64,000 bases of DNA from Eriocheir sinensis (GCF_024679095.1 NC_066513.1:11215605-11279604); one strand, 5' to 3'; positions 1-14,240 are shown, numbered from the stretch's first letter. Translations and numbers: made by a program. Notes: generated by a model from the letters alone, not told the origin.

Positions 1-2269
1 AGCCATGAGGTAAGCAAGGTATATATGTGATAGGTCTATCTAGTATGGAAGATAATTTTTTTTGAGCACCATTGTACTTTCCAGACATTGTTGCTGCACT
101 GTCATAAGTCTGGAATCTAATGGAATCTGTGTCTACTTTGCTTTCAGAAAGGGCTTTTAGTATAGCTTTCGCCATACCTTCTCCTGTCTTGTCTTTTACT
201 TCTGCAGTTGTAAGAAGCCGTTCTTTGGGCATGTCATTTGCATCAACAAATCTAACTGCCACAGTGAGCTGATCCACATGAGTGATATCAGGGGTTGTAT
301 CTGCAATAATTCCAATAATACCTGCATCATTTATCTCTTTAACTATATTATTCTGAACAGTTTCACCAAGTAGTGTTATGTATTCATCTAGACAGTTTTT
401 GCTCATGTAAGTAGTGTGATATGGTCTTGAATTTCTTTCAGTGAGCCAAGCTTTCATTGCTGTATTGTGTCTACTTATTAGATGAACAATCTGCTCAAAG
501 TTAGAGTCCATCTCCGGTTCATTTCTAAATGCTAGTCCTTGCCTGGCTAGTGTGCGACAGATGTCTATCATCATTGCAATGACATTTCTATGCTGCTGGA
601 GAATCTTTTCTTATTCAATTAATCTAGGTCTTTTACTTTTGTCTAGCAACAGATCAACACGTTCACTTTCAGTGCAGAATGTAGCATAGTCAAAAAGAGC
701 TGCTTTGTGGCTGTTGCTTTGAAAATGTAACTGAATTTTACCTGGTTTCCCTTTTCCTCTACTGCCTTTTGCTTTCCACCAATCACAGAAACCTTCAATC
801 CAAACTCGTTCACTTTTTTCTCTGTCAAAGCCATGGCTGAACAATTTACAAACAAAGCAATATGCCCTATCTGTGACAATACTGTATTCAAGATATGGAT
901 ATTCACCATACCATCTTGACGAAAAACAACATGTGTCTTTCACTTTTTTCATAGCTTCATTTTTAGGAAATGAAGATAGTTTTGGTTGATATGGGCCTAA
1001 CTTTACAAGGTACATTCTTTGCTTGTCAGTGAGCACCACTGGCCTGCTTCCAGGATCCTGGGGAACTTGGTCATCACTCTGTAAAACATCAGTCAAATAG
1101 TCCTCTCTGTTTGCAGCCTCTTCCAATACTTGACTTAGTAAATTTTGAGATTTTAGTTCTAACTTTCCACAAAGAAATTTTATTTCCTTACTAGATGAAA
1201 CAACACTTGTCAGAAATTCTTCTACGTTGCCAATCACACAATCACTTTTCACGGTGTTAATTAGATTCTTACTCTGATTTGTTATCACTTCTAACTGGCC
1301 GACACATTTGATCCATTCATCATCACTGACTAATTTTGGGTCACTGACAGACAAAGCCTGGTCCCCTTGCTGCTTATCAGATTTTTTCAACAATGTTGAT
1401 GTGGACTCCTCATGAAACTCAACAACAGTAGGAGCAAGTGGAACAACTGAAGATTTCTGATAGTCACCTGTAGTAGTATTAACTGTTGAAGCAGTGTCTT
1501 GAGCTGCTGAAAGGACATGTGTTGGAGTACTACTTGTTTTTGTACCTGGACCTGACAAACTTGAAGGAGCAACAGCCTGAGATAGCAATGGTAAAATGAC
1601 ATTTGTAGCCTTACTAGGTGATACAGTAGCAGAGGTTGTGGGTGATGCAGGAGGAACATCAGAAGCTGTAGCCAGGAATGGAGCAGGTCGGACTGGAAGT
1701 GGTGACTGTGGTGGGGAAGGTACCTCTGTAATTTTTGTTGGAGAAGCAGGAGATCTTGGAAGCACAGGAAGGACATCACCCAAAGTAGTTTGTGATGAAG
1801 AAACTGGAGAAGGTAGTGGGAGAGGCTCATCTGTAACCTTACTTTCTGATGGAACAGCAGTTGATGGAGGGGCTGAAACAGAAGTTGTAGACTGTGTAGA
1901 GGCTGGCTGAGGCAATGAGGAGTCTACATCAGTTGAAATGCTTGGTAATGCAGCTGCTACAACCTCACCAGACTGTGAAGGGACTTCCAAAATTGGACCT
2001 TCAGCGCATACACCGCGACCCCTTGTGTTTGACGAGGGTATGCGAGCGCATACTGCGATGGTCTCTCGCTGAACAGTGCGAATAATCGTGCGATTTGGCC
2101 AATATCGCAGACTTCCTGCGAACTTTTTGAACATTTCAAAATGTTCGCGCGACGGGCCGGCACCCGCAAGTCGCGCGAACTCTATCGCGTGACTATTGCG
2201 ACTAATCGCAGGGACGTCGCTACAATGTCGAGCGTATATGCCGATTTCGGAAATTTTCAAAATCACCAA
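1..2269 (-). pseudogene. hAT-like (ZMYM1/TTF-type zinc finger) transposase, in-frame stop, cut by window edge
   Basis: The minus strand encodes a 552-codon frame (2269 down to 611) that continues in the same frame beyond a single TAA at 611-613 to the window edge. The N-terminal ~90 residues are not recognised. Residues ~95-290 are a Ser/Pro/Thr-rich linker. Residues ~430-545 resemble the TTF-type zinc finger of ZMYM1-like hAT transposases: a tryptophan/tyrosine-rich start, a YCFVCKLF motif, an FCDWWKA motif and a histidine pair in HFQSNSHK. After the stop the frame continues as the DUF4371-like part of the hAT catalytic region (NVIAMMIDICRTLARQG, then an IGIIADTTPDISH motif with an aspartate, then YDSAATMSGKYNGAQ). 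The stop replaces what is probably a glutamate codon. The C-terminal dimerisation domain lies outside the window. A domesticated host ZMYM gene is less likely given the nonsense codon. Confidence 0.8.
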
Positions 2270-2339
2270 CCGTCACAGAGCGAAATTGCGGATGTGTGAT
2301 CCCAGCATTACAAACTGACACCTCTCGCTTTTACGGCAT

Positions 2340-2432
2340 CAGTAGTAACAAATGTACGGAAGTGGGGGTTGCTTCAGCGGGGAGGGGTCGGAAGTGGGGG
2401 TTGGGGGGTCAGCGGGGGGGTTACGTTTGTAC
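2340..2432 (+). repeat. G-rich repeat, left inverted copy
   Basis: This ~93-bp segment starts CAGTAGTAACAAATGTACGG and runs into GGAAGTGGGGG-type blocks. It is present in inverted orientation at about 6119-6208 with only a few changes. Runs of four or more guanines suggest G-quadruplex potential. Both copies begin with the same CAGTAGTAAC end, so they could be terminal inverted repeats of one element or two solo copies. No matching target duplication is seen. Confidence 0.7.
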
Positions 2433-2671
2433 TTTCCAAACATTCTGAGCATGTTTATAATCACTTTCGGAAAGTTCTGCTACTTGAAGCGAATTGAAAA
2501 AATCTTTGCGGGACGGAAGACGTGTTTCAGAAAGTCATTCCATCGAATCCATATAGTTATAACAAAAATCCTGCTTTCCCTTGATCAATAATGGTAACGC
2601 AGGTGCTGGCACATCTTTCAACATCTGTTATGTGTATATGGGTTCGTTCCCATTACTGATGAATTGGTTCG

Positions 2672-3397
2672 CTAAAGCCGCGAGTGAACCAGACATAAAG
2701 ACAACGAGTCAATAAATCTCAAGTCATTTATGATGACTTCATGGTATTTGTGAACTGAATGTTTTGGTCTTAGTTTGATTTTCAAGTCAGGTAGCGTTAA
2801 TTCACGCAGGATTAACGACATGTCGTTATCCGCATTATGTGCAATGAGAGTGAGCTGCAATTTGTGATTTTCATTTGAAGGTTGCATCTATTACAATAAG
2901 CTCCAATGTAATTGTTTCCTGATTTTTCATGGTCATGATGTTTTACTCCTTTACCTTTTAAAAACCCGTATTTACAGAGAAGACAGTGAGTTTGTTCATT
3001 GTGACGTACCGTATCTTCATCGGTCATATTGATTTTATCGTAGCCTTTAGAAAATTTTAACTTCTTCCAGGAACGCTGCATTGTATGAATAAAATGGTTT
3101 ACAGCATTACTTCCACAATAGGATCCGCTTTCTACTGTTTCTCCGTTTCTATTCACTATAATGTAAGCATACGCTATGGCAAAGTGATGTCTCTTTACAC
3201 CCATTCGAAGAAGGCTTTACGAGAATACTCTCAAAGTTATAGAATGGTAAATAAGATGGCTCATATGCTTTAGCATGATTAATAAATTTCACAGTATATC
3301 CCGCGGGTGGGAATCTTAGTCTTGTGATCATCATTGGGTGCTCAGCAAGCGTTGTCTTGTTCTCACAGGCACACAAATTTCCATGCAGTTTTTCCAT
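2672..3397 (-). pseudogene. Polinton/Maverick-type protein-primed DNA polymerase B, fragmentary
   Basis: Three minus-strand pieces in different frames line up with the N-terminal half of Polinton family-B DNA polymerases. 3397-3149 carries an RLRFPP..TVKF stretch followed by YNFESILV at the Exo I position, where the usual catalytic aspartate of DxE reads as asparagine. 3204-2812 carries a Cys/His cluster (CLLCKYGF, then HHDHEK and CNRCNL) typical of the HNH-like insert of these polymerases. 2887-2672 carries HNADNDMSLI at the Exo II position and then LRFIDS. The palm (polymerisation) motifs are absent. The frameshifts and the Exo I change show it is dead. Polintons are related to adintoviruses, so this could equally be an old endogenous relative of those. 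Confidence 0.7.
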
Positions 3398-3426
3398 GCT
3401 GCATGGTTCTTTTTCATTTCCCGCCG

Positions 3427-3735
3427 CAGGATAGTTTCCTTAAGCAGTTAATTAGAACACCAACGAGGGAAGAAAATATTTTGGATTTGTTGTTAACTAA
3501 TAGAGAGGACATAATAAGCAACATTGAGGTTGGGGGTTCATTAGGTAACAGTGATCATAAGGAAATTATATTTAATATTAAATGGGAGGATAGAGTCAGC
3601 AGAAACAACACTTAATACCTGACTTCAGGAAGGCGGGCTTCGAGGGTATAAGAAAGCAGCTGCAAAGGCTTGAGAGAGTAAGATCAGAAGTAGCTGAGAG
3701 CTTAAACCAAAGGGTTCGTTATGTTGGGAGTATAT
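3427..3735 (+). pseudogene. LINE endonuclease-domain fragment (CR1/Jockey-like)
   Basis: The frame from 3427 to 3615 reads like the end of an apurinic-type LINE endonuclease: a PTREENILDLLLTN motif followed by GNSDHKEI, the catalytic SDH motif. After a stop, another frame (to ~3735) resembles the linker that follows it (DFRKAGFEGIRKQLQ). There is no RT. The fragment ends just before the AT-bearing satellite. Confidence 0.65.
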
Positions 3736-3810
3736 AACGTGTAAGAGCTCCTTTTTCCTGGAGTTCACCATTGGAATACGCGTTCACCTGGGAGGCTCTC
3801 CAACAATGTT

Positions 3811-4691
<881 letters not shown>

Positions 4692-4698
<7 letters not shown>

Positions 4699-4772
4699 TC
4701 TCGCGCACGATGGCGCATTTCGTGTCATCAAGGGTAAAAGGTTCTAGCGGACGATGACGCGAAACGCGCCAT
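4692..4772 (+). repeat. TTAA-flanked hairpin, possible piggyBac-type terminus
   Basis: TTAA at 4692-4695 is followed by CCCTC, as at piggyBac-type ends. Positions 4710-4729 pair with 4753-4772 in 18 of 20 places around a 23-base loop. Both mismatches are CpG against TpG/CpA, as expected from methylated-CpG decay. No second end was found downstream, so membership of a complete element is inference. Confidence 0.4.
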
Positions 4773-5528
4773 AAAAGTAAATAAAAGATGATTAAAAATT
4801 AAGTTTTCGATGAAAGTGCGTCAAATTTGGAAGCGTCAGTAATTGGGATAAGTTTCTTAATAGTAACATATGGCAATCTTTCTAAGGAACGTAGATGAGG
4901 AGCTTTGAGCGATTTTTATTTGTTAGGCTACTCTGACGAGAGAAAAAAATACAGTTTTCTCGGTGTAACTCGGGAACTAATAGACGTATGAGAAATTTCA
5001 AGATACCATAAGAATCCTCACTAAATTCCGCTTCGGAACATATACTCGGCTAAAAAAGTTGGCCTACAAAATTTCGAGCTAGCCGCAGATTTCTCAAGAA
5101 TCAGAGGGGAATGGAACACACACTCACACTCACACACACACACACACACAAACACACACGCATGATCCTTTTTCACTTTATGGCTTTTCCACCGTCTCGT
5201 CCGTACCGCTTTTCCTCTCACATCGCTCTCTCTCCCTTCCCTCCGGTGACTCACTGAGGTATTTCTGGGTTGCCTTCGTTTTGAGCGCTATCTTGACCTA
5301 GGGAAAAAGGTAAACTCGATGCGGCAACGTCTAAGGTCATATGACACCGAAGAGCAGGCAGAAAATATAAAGAAATGTAAGTTGAGAAAAGAAATAAGAA
5401 GAAAGAAGTTAAGAAATGAGATATAAGACATCAATTAATGCAAAATCAGAAAAAAAGACGGTGCTGCAGTGTTTAGGGTTAGATGGCACCAAATAACCGG
5501 ATTAAAAAAAAAATATATAATTTTATAT
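4773..5528. other. No gene recognised; contains a CA-rich tract
   Basis: No coding frame or known repeat was recognised. A CA-dominated dinucleotide tract lies at about 5117-5158. The stretch is otherwise unremarkable AT-rich sequence. Confidence 0.4.
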
Positions 5529-5693
<165 letters not shown>

Positions 5694-5934
5694 AGTTGAG
5701 GAAATAAATAAGAAGAAACAAGTTAAGAAATGAAAAATAATAAGATAATGATACAATACACCTAGCAAAAACTTAAATAATTTATCGAGTCTTACGTTCA
5801 ATGTCGATTTTTTTTTCGGACTTGCATTAGAGAGTAAATTCATATTCCAGCCTGGTCATTAACCTAATGTCTTTAACCTTTTCCGTGATTATAATCTTGT
5901 GGTCATTCGAGCCCACGATCTTATCTTAACCCTT

Positions 5935-6208
5935 CAAGTACCCCCTCTCCCGTCACCCCCCCTCCCTGCTGGGCACCCCCACTCCCGTCACCCTCCCACT
6001 TCCGTACGCTAGCCCGAGAGGGGGGTGGGGGGTGGGTGGGTAGGGGTGGGTGAGGGGGGGGGTGAAAAGGTGAAAGAGATGGGAGGCGGGGGGGTAGGGG
6101 GGGTCCAGATACCCCCTCTTCCGTAACCCCCCCGCTGACCCCCCAACCCCCACTTCCGACCCCCCCCCCGCTGAGGCAACCCCCACTTCCGTACATTTGT
6201 TACTACTG
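5935..6208 (-). repeat. C/G-rich low-complexity repeat, right inverted copy
   Basis: On the minus strand this starts CAGTAGTAACAAATGTACGG and then repeats blocks of CGGAAGTGGGGG, CAGCGGGGGG and ACGGGAG. The first ~90 bp is an inverted copy of 2340-2432. The rest can fold on itself because it is C-rich on the left and G-rich in the middle (6020-6110). It abuts the broken gypsy RNase H reading frame at 6208. Confidence 0.7.
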
Positions 6209-7857
6209 ACATCGGTTACGCTTTGTTGCAAGATCATGGCGGATGAAGGTTTAGAATCGTGCAGTGTGATTCCAGGTTAATCACCGACACAGAAACACGG
6301 TACACCACCATCGAGCTTGAGCTTGTGGCTGTAGTGTGGGCAACATCGGAATGCAAGCTTTATCTCATCGGCCTTCAACATTTCGAGCTTATCACTGACA
6401 ATCTCCCGTCGGTACCTATCATGAACAACTACTCACTAGACGCCATCGAAAACCCCTGCCTCCAGCGCCTGAAAGAGAAGCTCTCGGCGTACATCTTCAC
6501 AACAGTGTGGCACGCGGGTGAGCATCTTTGTATCCCTGATACCTTGTCCTGTTCTCCCGTCGGTCACCCTGCCCCTGAGGACAAAGTGCTAACACCGAGA
6601 CCTCCTCATCCATCAACGCTGTTGTAACCATGCAGGCCATCCAGTTCCTTGCCATCCCACAACGTTCGGAGAATTCGTCCCCCGACGATATGGCACTCGA
6701 GTACCTACAAGCTGCAGCTCGAAGCGACCACTCGTACGTCATGTTTCTAGGCCACAAAGAACGATTTTCCTCGAAACCGCTCTGACTTTCACTGGACACT
6801 CCTTCCCTATTGGAAGCTACGTGAGGAGCTTTATTGTGATGTCAACCTTGTTCCGTATGGAGCACGCGTTGTCATCCCTGCAGCCCTACGCCGCAACGTT
6901 CTAGCTCGCCTTCACGACAGCCATCGAGGAGCTGAGGCCACCAGGAGACGTGCAAGGCAGGCTGTCTATTGGCCGGGTATCAACTCTGACTTCGCCAACT
7001 CCGTCCGAGCATGCGAGCTCTGTCAAGCCATGCAGCCCAGCCAGCCGCAGGAACCATTGCTCTGCGATGACAATCCCACCAGACCGTTTGAATCTGTTTC
7101 GACGGATTTCTTCGTTGTAGGTGGGAAATCGTTCATCGTCATCGCTGACCGCCTCTCAGGTTGGCCCGTCGTGATACCATATGGCAACGACACAACGTCC
7201 GCCGCCACCATCTGCAAGTTTCGGGACTACGTCAGGGACGTGGGGGTCCCAGTGCCTCTTCGGACCGACAGAGAACCCCAGATTACGTGCCGGGACTTCG
7301 CAGCCTTTCTTGACCGCTGGGAAGTCAGACGTGTGGTGTCTTTGCAGCACTACCCACAATCCAACGGTCACGCCGAGGCTGCGATCTAGTCAGTAAAACA
7401 TCTGATTATGTAGGTAGCTTCATCGGGCAACACTGACTGTGAGGTCTTCGATCGGGGACTTCTAGAGCTCCGAAACGCCCCGAACAACACCGGCCGTTCT
7501 CCACCTCAAGTGTTCTACAGACGCCCTCTACGTTCCTGCATCCCAGCGCACCCACAGTCCTTTCTGGAAAAGTGGCAGACCCAGACGGAACTGTGCGATC
7601 GACAAGCTGCCAAACGTCTACAATTCGTTGAGAGCGCCTATAACGCGTATGCCCATCTTCCCAAACTGAAGATCAACTACCAAATTCGGATTAGAGATCC
7701 AACATCTCTGCGTTGGGACAAAGTTGGTACCATCATGGGACTGGGCAAGTCGTGAGCATACCATGTCTGGCTACCGAGCGGCCGCGTCTGGTGGCGTAAC
7801 CGACGTTTCCTCTGTCCTGTGGACTTCCCCACAGCAGCCTCCCCGAGTCTGAATGAG
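6205..7857 (+). pseudogene. Ty3/gypsy pol fragment: RNase H and integrase
   Basis: The frame begins inside RNase H (GYALLQDHGG, then an in-frame TGA at 6244-6246, then the SRLITDTETRYTTIELEL motif, LITDN and DTLSCSP, matching the family ADALSR). A new frame carries the integrase zinc-binding HDSHRGA...CELCQ (~6915-7025). The catalytic core follows, with STDFF (first Asp), LRTDREPQ (second Asp) and SNGHAEAAI (Glu). After a TAG at 7387 the C-terminal region runs on (PPQVFYRRPLRS, YHVWLPSGR). Stops and frame changes make it non-functional. RT, protease, gag and the 5' LTR are missing. The 3' end is displaced to 12449-12502 by the insertion at 7858. Confidence 0.88.
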
Positions 7858-8040
7858 TAAGGGTGGGCAGGTACCGGTACCAGTACCGGTACTAACGGTA
7901 CCAGCTATACGGTACGGTACTGATACCTGACTGCTCGGTACCGGTACCGATACTAGCCAGTCGCTCATGGCGTCCCTCATTTCTTCCTCACACGAGTGAG
8001 GCTGAGGCTGAGTGCCTGAGTGGATATCTCGGTGATATAG

Positions 8041-8043
<3 letters not shown>

Positions 8044-8111
<68 letters not shown>
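8044..8111. repeat. (CT)n at 5' junction of CR1-like LINE
   Basis: A pure CT tract directly abuts the 5' end of the LINE at 8112. A second CT tract follows that LINE at 11201-11313. Confidence 0.97.
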
Positions 8112-8114
<3 letters not shown>

Positions 8115-8116
8115 GG

Positions 8117-8302
8117 GAGCTTGACGTGGAGTTCTTCAACGCCTGGGACAATTTCTATGGACAAAGTGAGCTCTTCCACAGGGACGGATTGCACCTGTCT
8201 CCCATCGGGGCAGCAAGATTCGGGAGGCTCCTCAACGACACAGGACGTGACATTCGATCAAAAAACGAGTCTCAGCCACGTCCCTCCACCCCGCCCGTGT
8301 AA
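8117..8302 (+). pseudogene. LINE ORF1 C-terminus, SGNH-esterase-like
   Basis: The 61-codon frame ends at TAA 8300-8302 and carries FHRDGLHLSPIGAARFG. The D-G-L-H-L-S pattern matches the catalytic Asp-x-x-His end of the SGNH-type esterase found in ORF1 of some CR1-group LINEs. The rest of the domain is lost by 5' truncation. The ORF2 frame is already open across this stop, so the two frames overlap. Confidence 0.65.
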
Positions 8303-8374
8303 ATAGACACCGTGCATCGCAACAAACCCGTAACCGTGATCCCGCAAGTACCACCACCTCTATTACCAAGCCTC

Positions 8375-11077
8375 TAGATAACTTAAAAATGCTTAGTTTC
8401 AATGCGCGTAGCGTAAGAAACAAATTTGATGAACTGAGATGTCTTGCTCTAACATAAAATTTTGACATAATTGCTATAACCGAAACATTTATCGATACCA
8501 CAAATATTGATTTAAGTTCCGAATACAACACAGATGACTACACTCTTCAACAAAGATCGTGTAAACCGTAGAGGCGGTGGCGTCGCCCTTTTTGTCAAAA
8601 GCTATTTGCACCCACTGACAAAACACCAAGAAACAGTAATGTTGAACATTTGTGCGTGCGAATAAACATTGCAAAAGTCAATTTAAATATATCTGTCACC
8701 TACAGACCTCCCGGGCAATCACTCGATGACGACCTTGAAATGTACAGCGTCTTAAGGCAGTCACTTAATAACAACGACTCACTGATATTAGGAGACTTTA
8801 ACCTCCCCCATATCGACTGGGCGACACTGTCAGGTACAGAAGGCGAGTCACATAGAATGATCGAATTTCTAGAAGAAAATTATCTAAGCCAAATGGTTTC
8901 TGAGCCAACTAGACAAAATAATATACTCGACCTTGTTATAACGACCCAGTAATGTCACGGTAGGAGAACACCTCGGTTCTTGCGATCATAAATTAGTGCG
9001 CGTCGACATTAGAGCTCAATCATCAGTGACTGAAAATAAAGTAAAGGTGCCCAATTTCAAAAGAGCTAACTTCGTAGAAATCCGACAAAAACTAACAGAA
9101 ATACAACTATCAGATGACGGCAACGTAGAGGAAGCCTGGCTAAGCTTTAAAAATCACTTACTCACTCAGCAGAACACATTCGTGCCCTTGTGCGAGAAGC
9201 AAATTAACACTAATAAAAGCCCACCGTGGTTTAATAGCGAAATTAAACAATCAGTCAATGAGAGAAAATTGTTTTACAGGTTAAAGAAAGAGCAAAGCAC
9301 GCCCGATAATATTAGACTTTATAATGACGCTAGGCGACGAGTAAAAATACTAGTATGTCAGGCAAAGCGTAGATATGAAGAAAATATTGCAGCCAACTGT
9401 AAAAATAATCCGAAATATTTCTTCAGTTAGATAAACAATAGAAAGGCGATCAAAAGTGATATTGGACCTTTAACAAACAGCGACGGTGCACAATTAACTG
9501 ACAGCCAACACATTGCAAACCTCTTAAACAATTACTTTTCCTCGGTGTTTAATACTAACTCTTCCTCCCACTACCACCAACACCAGTACTATTGTAAATC
9601 TCGAGCATGCATTGCCTAATTTTGAAATAACAAAAGATGAAGTCCTTAAAGCTCTCCATTCACTTAAAGCAAATAAAAGTCCCGGACCCGACAAAGTCTA
9701 TCCTATACTGCTTAAAGAAACAAAGAGCGAAATACTCTCCTCCCTCACTACCGTATTCAATGTCCTTGCGACAAGGCATCGTCCTTTCGGATTGGAAAAC
9801 TACCGACCCATTAGTCTAACTTCAATTGTAGGTAAGCTACTCGAGATCATAATTAGAGACAAAATTGTGAGTTACCTCGAAAGTCACTCATTAATTGGAG
9901 ATTCACAACATGGCTTCCGTAACAAAAGATCCTGCCTGTCAAACCTATTGACCTTTTATAACGATCTCTTCTCAGTTTATGATGTAACCAAATCATTGGA
10001 CGTAGTCTATCTTGATTATCAGAAAGCGTTTGATAAAGTCCCACATCATAAATTACTTTATAAATTAAAGCAAATAGGCATTGGCGGTCAAGTAAACCAA
10101 TGGATCGCGAATTGGTTGAGCAACAGACAACAAAGAGTTGTGATTGACGGGTTTAACTCAGAGTGGGCGCCGGTCACTAGTGACGTCCCTCAGGGCTCGG
10201 TTCTTGGCCAGTGCTCTTCATTATTTACATCAACGATGTGGATGTTGGACTCAATAATCGCATTAGTAAATTTGCAGACGACACAAAGATTGGTAGCTCG
10301 GTTCTCACTGACGAAGACAGGCAAAGCCTCCAAGAGGATTTGCACAAAATTTCAGCTTGGTCGGATAAATGGGAGATGCCCTTTAACGTAGACAAGTGCC
10401 AGGTCCTTCAAGTTGGAACAAAAAATAAGAAGTTCGATTACGAAATGCGCGGCGTTAAACTCACAAGCGTTCAATGCGTTAAGGACCTGGGGGTCAAAAT
10501 CGCGTCAAACCTCAAATTCTCACATCAATGCATCGATGCAGCAAATAAAGCGAAGAGAATGTTGGGCTTCATTAAAATAAACTTTTTATTCAAGAATAAA
10601 GATGTAATACTTCCGCTCTACAATAGTTTAGTCAAACCCCACTTGGAATATACGGTACAGTTTTGGTCTCCCCACCATGCAAACGACATTGCTAAACTAG
10701 GTGTTCAGCGTGGAGCAACAAAAATGATCCCTTCCTTGCGCAACAAATCCTACGAAGAAAGGCTTTCCACCCTTAACACGTTCTCTCTTGAGAAACGTCG
10801 GCTCCGAGGGAAACTGATCGAATGTTTTAAAATACTTAATGGTTTCTCGAATGTAGACAGAACAAAATTGTTTATGATCGATGACACTTTGCGAACGAGG
10901 AACAATGGCATACAACTCAAATGTAGACAAGTAAACTCAGACTGCACCAAATTTTTCTTCACCAACGTTGTAGTGCGAGAATGGAATAGGCTCCCACCAT
11001 CAGTGGTCCAGTGTAACACGATTGACTCCTTTAAAAACAAGTTCGACCGTCACTTCCTTGAACTTAATATTAACTAG
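8375..11077 (+). pseudogene. LINE ORF2 (endonuclease and reverse transcriptase), broken
   Basis: The endonuclease shows LSFNARS, a degraded ITETF region, ILGDFNLPHIDW and, after a small deletion, SCDHKLV. The RT shows NYRPISL, the GFRNKRS motif, a YQKAFDKVPH catalytic segment, VPQGSVLG and, after a one-base deletion, KFADDTKI. The C-terminal domain reads KMIPSLRNKSYEERLS and EKRRLRGKLIECFKIL, typical of CR1. The frame is broken at several points, so no single product is possible. Confidence 0.88.
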
Positions 11078-11196
11078 AGTAGAAAAGCAACGTTTTGGAG
11101 CCATCTGATTAATGTAAAATCACTTAGGTTTAAGGACAGACCACCTAGTCTGGACCATGGGGTCTGTGTGGTCTGATTTTCTTTGTAATTCTATGT

Positions 11197-12422
<1,226 letters not shown>

Positions 12423-12448
12423 GGTACCTGTCCATCCCTATGAATGAG

Positions 12449-12502
12449 CAGGCCGCTCACCGTGACGATCCTGCCCTTTGCCGATCAGAACGTATCAGTT
12501 AA
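12449..12502 (+). pseudogene. Ty3/gypsy pol C-terminal end (displaced)
   Basis: The sequence right of the duplicated TGAATGAG continues the gypsy frame from 7849 and ends PALCRSERIS-stop. The RxSxR-type basic ending is common at gypsy pol C-termini. A purine-rich stretch at ~12532-12549, a likely polypurine tract, follows. Confidence 0.75.
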
Positions 12503-12549
12503 AATAGTCCGCTCAAGACCTTGCTATGAGCGTGAAGGCGGAAGGGAGG

Positions 12550-12811
12550 TGTGGGTTAGTTTAGTTATTTATCAGGTAATTTAGGTAGCTAGTGGGTAGT
12601 ATATTTAGCTACCGGGTAGTTTAGCTAGCTAGCAGGCGCAGTCTGGGACCCTATACCCAGAGGCAACGTTACGCGCGTCCCCCCGCTTTGTTAAGGTGCT
12701 CTACACGCACCCGTAACTACCTGTACTCGTCTTCACTAGAATAGAACCTACTTAAGAGACTTGTGTGTTTCTGTCATCCCTTAAATACATACACTCAACC
12801 TACACTATACA
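12550..12811 (+). mobile_element. Probable gypsy 3' LTR
   Basis: A TG at 12550 directly follows the purine-rich tract AAGGCGGAAGGGAGG, and CA is found at 12810-12811, the usual LTR ends. The 262 bp holds short TAGCTAG/GGTAGT repeats. Piggybac-like coding sequence resumes right after it. No second LTR is in the window, so the right boundary is inferred and could lie up to ~20 bp earlier. Confidence 0.5.
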
Positions 12812-13302
12812 TGATCAGCCCGTTACACAAGCCAATGGGAAGCCTGAGATGATGGAATGCTACAATACGACTAAAGGCGCTATTGACGCATTCGATCAGA
12901 TGTGTCTTCGTTATTTGTGCAGCCGAAAGACGAGACGATGGCATATGTATGTTAAATGCAGAAACTATCAACACATGGATCATCTACAATAGAATGCTGA
13001 AGGACAGAGGTCAACCAGAGAAGGAGCACAGAAAATTCATGATGAAACTGGCAGAAGAAATGATCTTTTGGGCAGAGGAGCGGATGTCATTTCAAGTCCT
13101 ACAAAGGAGCACACAGATGACAATCAGGGATATGTACATCAACATCCCACATCAGCGACTAGCTGAGGGTGAAAACCCAATGAAAAGATGTGTCTTCTGC
13201 CCCTGGAAGAAGGACCGGAAGACTCGGCAGCAGTGTATACAGTACACTGCCAGTGCCCGATGTGTGGTGAGCACGCCTCACCCATCTCCAGTGACTGCAT
13301 TT
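12812..13302 (+). pseudogene. piggyBac-type transposase C-terminal third
   Basis: The frame opens with GKPEMMECYNTTKGAIDAFD, the conserved block holding the third catalytic aspartate of piggyBac transposases (YN.TKG.VD..DQM). RKTRRWHMYV follows. A frameshift near 12950 moves to NAETINTWIIYNRM and a 3' cysteine-rich domain (RCVFCPWKKDRKTRQQC). A second frameshift separates the last cysteines (CPMCGEHA) and the TAG at ~13300. The N-terminal two thirds are absent, consistent with the gypsy element having landed in it. Confidence 0.85.
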
Positions 13303-13690
13303 AGGTCCTATTAAAGTAAGTTTTGCCCAGGATTATTAGTCATTCTACCTGCTAAATATGTTGTTACACGTATACGTATGTATACTGACAGGTCGAAACA
13401 GAAGCCGTTAGCTATACAAAAAGTTTTTTTAAGTGGAGTATCCTCTGAAAATGAACAAAAAATACATCATTTTTATCGGTTATTGTTTTAACATCTTGCT
13501 TTTTCAATTTTTTTTTTCATTTCCTGCGTTTCTCCTTTTGCTTACAGAATGTGGCCCAAAAGCTGACTATCTTTCTGTAGACATGATTTACTTTCCAACA
13601 GCCAATACAACTTTAGATCAAAAGTCTTAAGTTTTATTGCTAACACACTATAATCAAACATGGAAAATGATAAATGTAAAAATATTATAA
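13303..13690. other. No gene recognised
   Basis: This AT-rich stretch after the piggyBac stop may include its 3' untranslated region. No terminal TTAA-flanked CCC end was identified. Confidence 0.3.
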
Positions 13691-14240
13691 CGACGGTGAC
13701 ATCGACAGCGTGAACCATAATGTTTTAATGGACAAACTAACTAAGGTAAAAGTAGACTCGTTATTATTCCGTCTCTACATACTACACGGAGGTCAAACTG
13801 CCAAAAATTGATAATACCATGTCAAAATCTGAGTCTATAGGGTTTGGGTTTTCCCAGGGACCAATAATAAACCCAATGCTTTTAACTATATTTGTTAATA
13901 ATGTAACCAAAATCGACTTTGATTGTGAAATACAATAGTATGCAGACAACATTCAATTTTTGTACACGGGCATGGTCACCGAGCTGACTCACTTTATCAA
14001 TACTTAAAACTACCCTCTCTCGTGTCAAAACATACGTTAACAAAATGTAATCAAGTTATGATTATATTATCAACAATGCAACCATTTGACAAATACCCGA
14101 TAATACTACTACATCAATTGTGGCAACCCATCTATTACACCAAGTAAAGAGACTGGAAACCTGTTTCCTCCTGAGCAATATATGAAACTCCTTACCAAGC
14201 CAGGTAACACTAAATCTTATAAATCTTCAAAAATAGACAA
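13691..14240 (+). pseudogene. Degenerate LINE reverse transcriptase fragment
   Basis: A short frame reads GDIDSVNHNVLMDKLTK, matching the AFD.VNH.iLl.KL catalytic block of LINE RTs. Further on in other frames are a GFSQGPIINPMLL stretch (for VPQGSILGPLLF) and YADNIQFLY (for YADDTQ), where the second aspartate reads as asparagine. Multiple stops show deep decay. Confidence 0.65.

Noticed and set aside
1387..1910. Overlapping frames on both strands in the Ser/Pro-rich linker of the hAT transposase
   Set aside because: They are shadows of the repetitive low-complexity linker of the true minus-strand frame.
7771..8194. Arg-Glu and Ser-Leu repeat frames (also 12161-12502, 15569-15831, 30000-30350)
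   Set aside because: They translate (GA)n/(CT)n tracts.
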